From assembly GCA_028289605.1 (NCBI GenBank), contig JANQON010000008.1, positions 60,260 through 124,259 on the forward strand: a DNA stretch of 64,000 nucleotides, in the 5' to 3' direction. The notes below the pieces were generated by a model. It saw only the letters and a list, made by a program, of their open reading frames with translations, had not been told where the DNA came from and searched no databases. Below are positions 9,495-17,407 of this stretch, piece after piece (the stretch's first letter is position 1; each line of letters begins with the position of its first letter). This DNA is from Hyphococcus sp. GTDB lineage: Bacteria > Pseudomonadota > Alphaproteobacteria > Caulobacterales > Parvularculaceae. The position numbers were made by a program, and so were the translations under genes.

Positions 9495-10790
9495 TCAGTA
9501 AGACAGCTCGAGCGCCACGCCAAATGAGTGGGCGGTGAAGTCATCGCCGATTCGGGTACTATCGCGATTCCTGAGCTCATAATCCGCTGTTAGCGCCACA
9601 TTGCGATTCAGGAGGTACTCGCCGCCCGCCCGCACAATGACGTCCTTTTCGGTTTCCGGATTCGTCGTCCGAAAGCGGCCGTTGCGATATCTGACGCTCG
9701 CTCGCCCCCTGATGTTGTGGCGAACTTCCTGAATGACTTCAACGCCGGCCCGAAAATCGACCCGGCCGCTGGCGCCGCTGCGTATTGTGGCGACATCGCC
9801 GCGGAAGACATTCAAGATTACGCCGGTGCGCGGCCGCGGGCTCCAGCGAAGATTGCCCAGAACACTGACGCCGGTGAAGTCATCGAGCGTTGGATCGTCA
9901 AGGTCGGCGCGAAAAACGCCGACGCCGATTTCGCCGTCCAGTTTTTCAGTGACGTCAAGCGCGACCCCCGTCAATGCGCCAAACGTTGCCGAGTCCCGAT
10001 TGACGCCGGTTCGGTCCACGGCCAGTCGCGCGTCCCGAAAGGTCGCAAATCCCTGCACGAATGCGTCAATCTGACTGGATACGCCAATCAGTCCCCGGCT
10101 GGAGATTTGATAAGTGGTCATGTCGCGATCGTCATCGACGATGCTGCGATAATCGGATTTCGTCACGCCAAACGCACTGGACACGCCGAAACGGCCCGGA
10201 CGATATGTATGCTGAAACTCCGCCCCGACATTGTCGATTGTCGTCAGCGGATCAGCCGATGTGGTGTTGGCGTCGGGATCGTCACGACGTTCAAAAGTTC
10301 GGTCATAGCGCGCTTCAACTGAAGCCGTCTGACTGCCCCCCATTTTTGCGCCAACAGACGTGCTGACGCCGAAGGTGTTGACGTTTTCCTGAGTGTTCTC
10401 AGCGAACCGACGCAGATTGGCGTATGCGACGGCGTTAAAGACCGTATTTCGCCACGGCGCCTCCGCCGAAACGAACGGACTTACAAGGAAAATAACATCT
10501 TCTTCTTCGTCAGTAGGCGTTGCAAAGATATTGGAGTTGAAGACTGTTTCGACCGTTAGCGACGCATCTATAGTCGCCGGCCCAGCGCTAATCTGACGCG
10601 GCTCATATCCTGGACGGGGGAGATCCAGCACCCATCCATTCGCATCATCCTGGGCGAAGGCCGGCCCCGAGACGACGCCCGCCGCGGCCATGACCGCAAC
10701 GGGGAGCGTCATACGCGAACGCACGGTCGACGCCGTGACAGACCGCCAAGCGCTTGCGCGCCCGCACCGAAAATGCGTCCCTAGAACCAT
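9495..10790 (-). CDS. Outer-membrane beta-barrel protein of the polysaccharide locus
   Basis: 431 aa. It has a signal region ending GPAFA|Q (about residue 46), then alternating amphipathic strands through to a C-terminal aromatic residue (SFGVALELSY), as expected for a beta-barrel. The sequence DASLTVETVFNSNIFATP and repeated strand pairs resemble the outer-membrane beta-barrel proteins found next to Wza-type genes in alphaproteobacterial exopolysaccharide clusters. The inferred role is passage or attachment of polymer at the outer membrane. The first ATG overlaps the end of the export lipoprotein gene by 10 bases, which suggests coupling. A start at residue 27 would leave a more classical signal peptide but has no visible ribosome-binding site. 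Confidence 0.82.
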   Translation of the reverse strand: MVLGTHFRCGRASAWRSVTASTVRSRMTLPVAVMAAAGVVSGPAFAQDDANGWVLDLPRPGYEPRQISAGPATIDASLTVETVFNSNIFATPTDEEEDVIFLVSPFVSAEAPWRNTVFNAVAYANLRRFAENTQENVNTFGVSTSVGAKMGGSQTASVEARYDRTFERRDDPDANTTSADPLTTIDNVGAEFQHTYRPGRFGVSSAFGVTKSDYRSIVDDDRDMTTYQISSRGLIGVSSQIDAFVQGFATFRDARLAVDRTGVNRDSATFGALTGVALDVTEKLDGEIGVGVFRADLDDPTLDDFTGVSVLGNLRWSPRPRTGVILNVFRGDVATIRSGASGRVDFRAGVEVIQEVRHNIRGRASVRYRNGRFRTTNPETEKDVIVRAGGEYLLNRNVALTADYELRNRDSTRIGDDFTAHSFGVALELSY

Positions 10791-11329
10791 CCTTCTTTCA
10801 CTTCTATCGTGTCGCCAGGCATGACCAGGCTTTCAGGGCGCGCGCGGCCCTTTAACAATTCGCCTTCGGTCATTCGCGTGATGACGATATCGTCCGTGTT
10901 CGCGCGGAACGTTGGGCCGCCGGCGACGGAAAGCGCCACCAAGACCGACATATTGGGTTGATAATCATATTGGCCGGGGCGCTGCACCTCGCCGACAATA
11001 TAGAATGGTCGGTATTTGGACACTTGCGCGCTCACGTCCGGATTGCGAAGCAGATTGTTGGCTTTGATTTCTCGTTCGAGATCTTGTTCCAGCTCAACGA
11101 TTGTTTTGCCGCCTGCAGCAATGGGATCAATGAGCGGAACAGAGATTACCCCCGTATCGCTGACGATATAGGTGTTGGAGAGTTCCGTAAGCCGAAAGAA
11201 CTCAATCCTGACCTCGTCGCCCGGCCCAAGCTTGTACGGCCCCGCCTGCGCCTCCGGCAGCGGCGGAAGTTTCGACGCGCAGCCGGCCAGAACAAAAAAC
11301 GCTGCAATGAAGAGGATGACTTTCCTCAT
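10781..11329 (-). CDS. Wza-type polysaccharide export lipoprotein
   Basis: 182 aa. Lipobox LAGC with Cys17. Residues about 30-110 are a polysaccharide export (Poly_export) domain (YKLGPGDEVRIEFF, VSDTGVISVPLI, QDLEREIKAN). A single SLBB-like domain follows (about 112-180: FYIVGEVQRPGQYDYQPNMS, ALSVAGGPTFRANTDDI). It is shorter than E. coli Wza (about 380 aa), as is common in alphaproteobacteria. It should form the periplasmic/outer-membrane export channel for the polymer. AAAGGA lies 9 bases before the ATG. A 131-base gap to the sulfotransferase gene upstream leaves room for an internal promoter. Confidence 0.92.
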   Translation of the reverse strand: MRKVILFIAAFFVLAGCASKLPPLPEAQAGPYKLGPGDEVRIEFFRLTELSNTYIVSDTGVISVPLIDPIAAGGKTIVELEQDLEREIKANNLLRNPDVSAQVSKYRPFYIVGEVQRPGQYDYQPNMSVLVALSVAGGPTFRANTDDIVITRMTEGELLKGRARPESLVMPGDTIEVKEGWF

Positions 11330-11460
11330 ATCCGACGTCCTTTCTTATTCTCGATTGCAAGCCCCCGGCCCGCAAATCCCACTGTGGAGGAAGCAAGTCC
11401 CTCCGCCGCTGAGACTCCAGTTAAAAAACGATACCACATTCAGCCGACAAGGGGCCCTTT

Positions 11461-12345
11461 TTAGGCTCTACTCCCTGCAAAAGCGACCGCAGGCGGCGGC
11501 GACGCATCTGCTGAATGGCCGGATTCGAGCCATTTGCTGAAGTCCCGCCCAGTTAATCCGCCCAATTTCTGGATGTCGTCCTCGTAAAAAGCCACCAAGC
11601 GTTGATGGGCCTCGGCGCTCAGGGCGGGATATCGAACCGGCCGGGCGAACACTCCGCGCGCGGTCTCAAACCAGGCCTTGCCGCGAAGCCCCGCGACAGC
11701 CGCTTTGAACGGCTTCAGCGCCTTGCGCATCGGAAGCGGCAATATCGGGGTGGCGCTGTCGTTCTCCGACGACTGCAGCATCTGGTCTTCGACATACGGT
11801 TCGACGCCGATAAACTCGGACACGTTTACAAGAACGTCGCGCGGACGCGCGGATACGTCTTCAAACGGAAAAATCATGATGTTTTCCCGCGGGAACCGAT
11901 CGAAGAAGCGCGACAAGTGCGTTGCGTAAAGACCGCCTTCAAGGAAGCGCCGGCCGATGTCGGACGTAGCGGAAAAATAAGCTTCTGGAGAATCGGTCAC
12001 CGTGCCGCGACGGTAAAGCATACAGTAATCAGAATACGCCCTGTCGATCGGGTTGCGGAGTTGCGCCACTAACCGCACGTCGGGAAGCATCGCCGAAATC
12101 CGTCGCGCCGCCTCTGCATGCGCCAGGTAGTCCGCCGACTTTTCCCCGATAACGGCTCCCTCTTCGGCTTCCTCGAAAAACTCCGAGTACCAATCGCTTC
12201 CGCGATGGTATTCTGAACTGAAAAAGTGAGGTTCCGGACCGGGGACGAAAAGCCGAGGGTTTCGTGCAAGATTTGTTGACGTCCAGGTTGTCGCCGCTTT
12301 GACCGCGCCGATTATGATGAACTCTGGAAGTCGCTTTTCCTGCAT
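11461..12345 (-). CDS. PAPS-dependent sulfotransferase
   Basis: 294 aa. The N-terminus FIIIGAVKAATTWTSTNL (residues 9-26) is the 5'-phosphosulfate loop of heparan-sulfate-type sulfotransferases (PF00685/PF13469). RLVAQLRNPIDRAYSDY (91-107) is the 3'-phosphate-binding region with the expected Arg and Ser. FDRFPRENIMIFPFEDVSAR and the later FIGVEPY are also typical. It probably transfers sulfate from PAPS to a sugar or other hydroxyl in the polymer. It sits 7 bases after the aminotransferase stop, in one operon. No PAPS synthesis genes are visible in the window. Confidence 0.9.
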   Translation of the reverse strand: MQEKRLPEFIIIGAVKAATTWTSTNLARNPRLFVPGPEPHFFSSEYHRGSDWYSEFFEEAEEGAVIGEKSADYLAHAEAARRISAMLPDVRLVAQLRNPIDRAYSDYCMLYRRGTVTDSPEAYFSATSDIGRRFLEGGLYATHLSRFFDRFPRENIMIFPFEDVSARPRDVLVNVSEFIGVEPYVEDQMLQSSENDSATPILPLPMRKALKPFKAAVAGLRGKAWFETARGVFARPVRYPALSAEAHQRLVAFYEDDIQKLGGLTGRDFSKWLESGHSADASPPPAVAFAGSRA

Positions 12346-12352
12346 GGCTCGA

Positions 12353-13630
12353 TCATTCCGAGATCGTGGCCAACTTTACAATATCGCGCAGAATTTCACC
12401 CATTCGGCGGACCTCGGCCGTCGTAAGCGTTTGGTCGACAGGGAGAAGAATACTCGTTTGTCCAAGGCGCTCGGCGTTCGGAAGACAAATATCGAGTTGG
12501 TCGGCCGAAGCGCCGTCTGCGAAGGCGTCTTCGCGATAGATCTCCGGGCAGCTGCCCGACTGGCACGGCGCCCCGAGCGCCGCCGCCTCAACGAGGATCC
12601 GGTCGCGATCCCAATCGGGCTTCAACAATTCAGGACGCACGAATACATAATACTTGTAGTTCGCGTGGCCGACATGGTTGTAGCGCGGCGTCGTTTGCAG
12701 CGCGGGCAGGTCTTCGAACAATTCGTCCAGAATACCGGCGCGAATCCGTCGTTCCTCCAGCCATTTGTCGAGCTTTGCGAGCTGCTGCAACCCGATCGCG
12801 GACTGGAACTCCGTCAGCCGGAAGTTCGTTCCGATGGAATTGTGGATCCAGCGGAACCGGACGCCCGTCGATTTCTTGTTGAAGAGCTCGTAATCCTTCC
12901 CGTGATCCCGATAGGACCAGGCGCGCTGCCAGTGGGCTTCATTGCGCAGCAACAGCATGCCGCCCTCGCCGCCGGTGGACATGATTTTATCAGTACAGAA
13001 AGAAAACGTGCTGGCGTGACCGAATGAACCAACCTTGCGGCCCTTATACGTCGCCCCGTGGGCTTGCGCGCAGTCTTCAATAAGAACCAGCCGCTTTTCC
13101 TCTACGAGCGCGCACAGATCGTCCATTTCGCAAGGAAGGCCAGCCAGATGAACGGCAATCACGGCTCGCGTGCGCGGCGTCAGTACGGCGCGAACCGTCT
13201 CCGCCGAAATATTCTGCGTCACGGGATCGACATCGGCGAAGACCGGTTCCGCTCCGCAATTCACGACGCAGCTCGCCGAAGCAATGAAGCTGCGAGACGT
13301 GACGATAACCTCATCCCCGGCGCCGACGCCAAGCGCCCGCAACGCCAGCTCCAGCGCCGCGGTGCCGTTGGTCACAGCCATGCCGTAGGGCATGTCCACC
13401 ATCTTGGCGAACTCATTCTCAAACTGGCGCGTGTAGTCGCCGTGGGCGAGACTGTTCACCCGGCCGGAACGCAAAACGCCCGCGGCCATTTCGACCTCAT
13501 CGTCTTCGTATACGGGCCACCGGGATCGGATTTGCTCCGTGGTCGGCGTGATCTCTTTCACAACCGACGCTTTCGGCGCGCCGGCAATTGACTTGTTGAG
13601 CCCAGAAACAAGGTTGGTGAAAATGCTCAT
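12353..13630 (-). CDS. DegT/DnrJ/EryC1/StrS family sugar aminotransferase
   Basis: 425 aa PLP enzyme. Typical motifs are SGRVNSLAHGDYTRQFENEF, AVTNGTAALELALRALG (about 85-101), GDEVIVTSRSFIASA, VLIEDCAQAHGATYKGRKVG (Asp186 region) and STFSFCTDKIMSTGGEGGML, with the expected PLP lysine at K215. It should aminate a 4-keto (or 3-keto) nucleotide sugar. The 4,6-dehydratase gene directly upstream (7-base gap) would supply such a substrate, and the formyltransferase at 19130 could use the amino-sugar product. That pathway order is inferred. Its N-terminus carries about 30 residues before the usual core. Confidence 0.92.
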   Translation of the reverse strand: MSIFTNLVSGLNKSIAGAPKASVVKEITPTTEQIRSRWPVYEDDEVEMAAGVLRSGRVNSLAHGDYTRQFENEFAKMVDMPYGMAVTNGTAALELALRALGVGAGDEVIVTSRSFIASASCVVNCGAEPVFADVDPVTQNISAETVRAVLTPRTRAVIAVHLAGLPCEMDDLCALVEEKRLVLIEDCAQAHGATYKGRKVGSFGHASTFSFCTDKIMSTGGEGGMLLLRNEAHWQRAWSYRDHGKDYELFNKKSTGVRFRWIHNSIGTNFRLTEFQSAIGLQQLAKLDKWLEERRIRAGILDELFEDLPALQTTPRYNHVGHANYKYYVFVRPELLKPDWDRDRILVEAAALGAPCQSGSCPEIYREDAFADGASADQLDICLPNAERLGQTSILLPVDQTLTTAEVRRMGEILRDIVKLATISE

Positions 13631-13637
13631 CTAATTC

Positions 13638-15713
13638 TTAACTCCCCCCAAGAGTCACAACCTGGCCTTTGTCGGCGGCGCTGACAGGCGCGCGCCCACG
13701 TTGATCTTCCTCATTCGCGGCGATTTTTAGACCGCCGTTGAACGGTTTGATGTTTGCGCCGGCTGCAATCGCCGCGGGCTGTCTGACGTCGCGTCCTTCA
13801 ACCATCGCCATGACGAGGTCGCGGACTTTGTCGTCGCTATGTTCGGAGGCGGCTTCTTCCAGCTGCTCGATCGCCGCGTGGAATGCGCCCGGTTCGACGA
13901 TGGTCGAGCGCGCTTCAAAGACGCCCGGCACCCGTGACGGAAGGATCTCTTCGTTCTCGTCGAAAAGCGTTTCGTGCAGCTTTTCGCCAGGACGAACGCC
14001 GATAAACTCGACTTTCACATCGCCGCCAGGCGTAAGCCCGGAGAGACGAATCATCCGATGCGCCATATCGACAATGCGAATCGGGTCGCCCATATCCAGC
14101 ACAAAGACAAGCCCGCGCTCGACGTTCTTTTCAAAAGCGTACTGCGTGCTCTGAAGCACCAGAGACACGGCTTCATGGATCGTCATGAAGTATCGCGTCA
14201 TCTCCTTGTGGGTGACGGTGAGGGGCACGCGTTCTTTCAATTGCCGCCGGAACAACGGAACGACGGAACCGCTAGACCCGAGCACATTGCCGAATCGAAC
14301 CGTCATGAAACGCGGCGCCGTCGGCTCTTCGGCGCCTTCCATATCCAGGGACTGGCAATAGATTTCACCAACGCGTTTTGTGGCGCCCATCATCCCGATC
14401 GGGTTGACCGCCTTGTCCGTCGACACCTGGATCATGGCCTTTACGCCGAACGCTTTTACCGCATCGGCGACGTTCTTAGTGCCGATGATATTCGTGGCGG
14501 CGCCGATGGATGCGTTGAGTTCGACAAGGGGAACGTGCTTCAGGGCTGCGGCGTGAAACACGAGCTCCGGCTGATGCGTCTCAACCGTTTTGAACACGCC
14601 CCGACGATCGCGAATATCGCATAGGTGGGCTTCCACATGGACGTGTTCGAAGCTCTCGCGCAGCTCTTGATCGATTTTGTACAGGTTGTATTCGGAGGCA
14701 TCGATGATGACGAGCTTTTCCGGCTCGAAACCGGCGATCTGACGGACGAGTTCGCCGCCGATTGATCCGCCCGCGCCGGTGACGAGAATGCGCTTGCCCC
14801 GCAACGCCCGGCCGATCGCCGCGGCGTCCAGATGCGCCGGCGGTCGGCCGAGGAGTTCGGACATGTCGAACTCTCTCAGAACTGGTCCATCGGCGTTTGC
14901 GCCTGCGCCTTGAACGGCGTGAGAAACGGGAATTTCCAGTTTCGCAGCAGCGCTCGCGAGAGAAATGTAGCGCGGATCCGACAGCGCCTGACTGTTGGAT
15001 GCAACGACAATTTTGTCTGGGCCGAGGCCCTTCGCGCGGAGATCGTTAACGACACGCGTGACGCCTTGCAGCCGGCCGAGAATGGGAACGCCGCGCAGGA
15101 TGCGCGAAACGTCTGCATCGGTTTCATCAAGAATGCCGACAGGGGTGAATTCGGTAATCACGCCGGTCTCGACGTCGCGCAGGATGGAATCCACGGCCGC
15201 CGGGGTTCCGGCCAGGAGCGCGCGGGGCGCGTCCTTGTTCACCGCCGGTCGCGCGAAACGCTGCGCCGCAAGCAACGCATTGGGACCGAAGCGGCTGATC
15301 ACCCGCATGCCGCTCATTGCCGCGACCGACAAAAGCCAATGCAACAAAAAGAGGGCCGGCGATAAAGTAGCGCCCGGAAGCACCAGCGCCGCCGCAATGC
15401 CGGCGATGATTGTCGCCGCGCCCGCCGCGAGGACAATAAGCGTGAGATCGACGATGGAGACAAAGCGCCAGAACCGCCGGCTCAACCCCGCAACGTAAAA
15501 CACCGCCGCCGATGTGACGATGGTCGCCACCAGCAACACCGGCAACTTGTTTATGAGCTGTTCATATGAGAGCAGCGCTCCCGGCAGCACCAGGAAACAA
15601 CTGACAACGAGCGCGACAACTGCCGCGCACACGTCAAGCGCCAGCAGAAATCCCTGCGCCATGGTCCTTTGAAGGACCGGATTACCCCGATTGGTAGACA
15701 ATGCTCCCCCCAA
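13638..15713 (-). CDS. Membrane-anchored nucleotide-sugar 4,6-dehydratase (CapD/WbpM/FlaA1 family)
   Basis: 691 aa. There are four N-terminal membrane helices (about 18-135), a CoA-binding-like Rossmann domain (about 160-270), then a short-chain dehydrogenase domain: RILVTGAGGSIGGELVRQI (GxxGxxG at 313-319), HAAALKHVPLVE, and STDKAVNPIGMMGATKR (431-447). In the last motif Met replaces the usual catalytic Tyr, as in inverting and retaining 4,6-dehydratases of this family. It should make UDP-4-keto-6-deoxy-HexNAc for the aminotransferase downstream. It is the first gene of the leftward operon. The start is uncertain: TTG at 15713, or ATG at 15662 preceded by AAAGGA two bases upstream. Confidence 0.92.
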   Translation of the reverse strand: MGGALSTNRGNPVLQRTMAQGFLLALDVCAAVVALVVSCFLVLPGALLSYEQLINKLPVLLVATIVTSAAVFYVAGLSRRFWRFVSIVDLTLIVLAAGAATIIAGIAAALVLPGATLSPALFLLHWLLSVAAMSGMRVISRFGPNALLAAQRFARPAVNKDAPRALLAGTPAAVDSILRDVETGVITEFTPVGILDETDADVSRILRGVPILGRLQGVTRVVNDLRAKGLGPDKIVVASNSQALSDPRYISLASAAAKLEIPVSHAVQGAGANADGPVLREFDMSELLGRPPAHLDAAAIGRALRGKRILVTGAGGSIGGELVRQIAGFEPEKLVIIDASEYNLYKIDQELRESFEHVHVEAHLCDIRDRRGVFKTVETHQPELVFHAAALKHVPLVELNASIGAATNIIGTKNVADAVKAFGVKAMIQVSTDKAVNPIGMMGATKRVGEIYCQSLDMEGAEEPTAPRFMTVRFGNVLGSSGSVVPLFRRQLKERVPLTVTHKEMTRYFMTIHEAVSLVLQSTQYAFEKNVERGLVFVLDMGDPIRIVDMAHRMIRLSGLTPGGDVKVEFIGVRPGEKLHETLFDENEEILPSRVPGVFEARSTIVEPGAFHAAIEQLEEAASEHSDDKVRDLVMAMVEGRDVRQPAAIAAGANIKPFNGGLKIAANEEDQRGRAPVSAADKGQVVTLGGS

Positions 15714-16147
15714 AATCCTTCCCGCAACTCCAGCCGTCCGGGCGACTCACTATGCCCAGACGTCTCTCCCAACGACTGGCTCCCGTGTCCTCCACCACGA
15801 TTATTATTATTATTTCTGCAATCTAGGAGCGCCCTAGTCGGGTGTCAACGAGTCCACAGGCTCCCAGTCGCTTTGTTTTGAGACGCGCAATGGGCATAGC
15901 CAAACTTGTAAAAACACTGCAGCAAAAAGCATGCCCGCATGCATAATTCCCTCTAAAAGTGTGTTTGTTTCGGTATTTCGCCTTTATGTTGTTTTTGTGG
16001 GAGGATTACGACTGGTTGCCGCAATTTGTGCGGCCGCTGCGGCGTAGCTTGAAACTTGCATCGGCCCGAAAGCTGGAGATTTCGTGCAGCCGGTATTGTC
16101 ACGGGACGCCGAGCTTATTAATGGCATGCGCCACAGGGGGAACGAAA
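15714..16147. promoter_or_regulatory. Divergent promoter region of the two polysaccharide operons
   Basis: 434 bases lie between the divergent first genes at 15713 (minus) and 16148 (plus). It holds a short ATT microsatellite (about 15800-15815) and a pair of GCATGC palindromes two bases apart (15929-15934 and 15937-15942) in an AT-richer stretch, a possible operator. No standard -35/-10 pair stands out. The open frame from 15959 into the GT4 gene is probably not translated before 16148. Confidence 0.5.
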
Positions 16148-17407
16148 ATGAACGCGCCGCCGTCCATACCCGACGTTCGCGACGTCGAGGATTTTGTTGC
16201 GGCCGACCCTTCGGCTGACCCCATCGCCGTGCTCCACGTCATCACCGGCGTGAATGTCGGCGGCGCCGAAAGAATGCTCTTCAAGCTTGTCGACAATGAA
16301 CAGGCGTCCTCGACGCCGCTGCGCCAGGACATCGTTTCGTTGCTGCCGCCGGGATGCGTCGGGCGTGAAATGCAGGCGGCCGGCGCTCGCCTTCACACGC
16401 TCGACATGCAAGCTGGAATCCCGTCTCCAAGCGCGCTTCTGCGGTTGCGAAGACTGATAGACAGCCTCAATCCGGACATCGTCGTCGGCTGGATGCACCA
16501 TGCGTTTCTGGCCGCCACCTTGGCCGGACTTGGCCGCGACGGGCCGCCGGTGGTCTGGAACGTGCGCCACTCCCTGCATGACATAAAACAGGAAAAACCG
16601 CTGACGCGGGTGGTGCTCAATCTGTGCGCCAAGCTGTCCGGCGCTCCCGCGGCGATCGTCTTCAACGCCGCCGCGGCGAGAACGCAATATGATGAATTCG
16701 GGTTTCACAACCCACATATGAAAGTTATTGAGAACGGTTTCGATGCTGACCGCTTCCAGCCGAAGCCCAACGCCCGCACCAAACTCGAAGAGGCGTTTGG
16801 CCTGTCTTCAGATGCGTTTGTGGTGGCGTCAGTCGCGCGATGCCATCCGATGAAGGATCCGAAAACCCTCATTGAGGCGGTTGGGAAGGTAGCGCGCAAT
16901 AACCCAAATACGCGCCTTCTTCTTATCGGCGACGGCTACGAAAATCCGCCTGCGGATATTCAGGAGGCGATCAACGCCGCCCTTCCCCGCGACGCCGCGA
17001 TTTTGAGCGGGCACCGCAGCGACCTTTCAGACTGGATGGGAGGCGTTGACGTCTTTGCGCTGTCATCAGCCTGGGGCGAAGGCTTTCCCAATGTTCTGGG
17101 CGAAGCCCTGGCTTGTGGAACGCCTTGCGTCGCCACCGACGTCGGCGACAGCGCGGCCATTATCGGCGCCGCCGGACGGATCGCGCAGCCGGGCGATCCC
17201 GACGCCTTCGCCAACGCCATATCCGAGATCGCCGCCATGTCCCCGGCCGAGAGACGCACGCTGGGGAGAATCGGCCGCGACCGGGTGTTGCAGGAATACG
17301 CGATCGACAGGGTCGTTGAACGCTATTCCGAACTCTATCGGGACATTCTCGCCAGAAAGGACAGCAGGAGAAAGTCGCCGCGCGTCGCCGCAGGAGCGTC
17401 GGTGTGA
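16148..17407 (+). CDS. GT4 family glycosyltransferase
   Basis: 419 aa from the ATG at 16148, chosen because GGGGGA lies 5 bases upstream and the conserved fold begins at residue 27; an open frame reaches 15959. Features of GT-B, family 4: VLHVITGVNVGGAERMLFKL (28-47, donor-side glycine motif), WNVRHS (138-143), VIENGFDADRF (193-203), ASVARCHPMKDPKTLIEAV (227-245) and the EX7E motif in SAWGEGFPNVLGEALACGTP (E311 and E319). It should add one sugar of the repeat unit at the cytoplasmic face. Its stop overlaps the next gene's GTG start by 4 bases (GTGA), so the two are coupled. Confidence 0.9.
   Translation: MNAPPSIPDVRDVEDFVAADPSADPIAVLHVITGVNVGGAERMLFKLVDNEQASSTPLRQDIVSLLPPGCVGREMQAAGARLHTLDMQAGIPSPSALLRLRRLIDSLNPDIVVGWMHHAFLAATLAGLGRDGPPVVWNVRHSLHDIKQEKPLTRVVLNLCAKLSGAPAAIVFNAAAARTQYDEFGFHNPHMKVIENGFDADRFQPKPNARTKLEEAFGLSSDAFVVASVARCHPMKDPKTLIEAVGKVARNNPNTRLLLIGDGYENPPADIQEAINAALPRDAAILSGHRSDLSDWMGGVDVFALSSAWGEGFPNVLGEALACGTPCVATDVGDSAAIIGAAGRIAQPGDPDAFANAISEIAAMSPAERRTLGRIGRDRVLQEYAIDRVVERYSELYRDILARKDSRRKSPRVAAGASV

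Noticed and set aside
15959..16147. N-terminal extension of the GT4 glycosyltransferase to 15959
   Set aside because: The extra 63 residues do not resemble the family, and the ATG at 16148 has a good GGGGGA ribosome-binding site.
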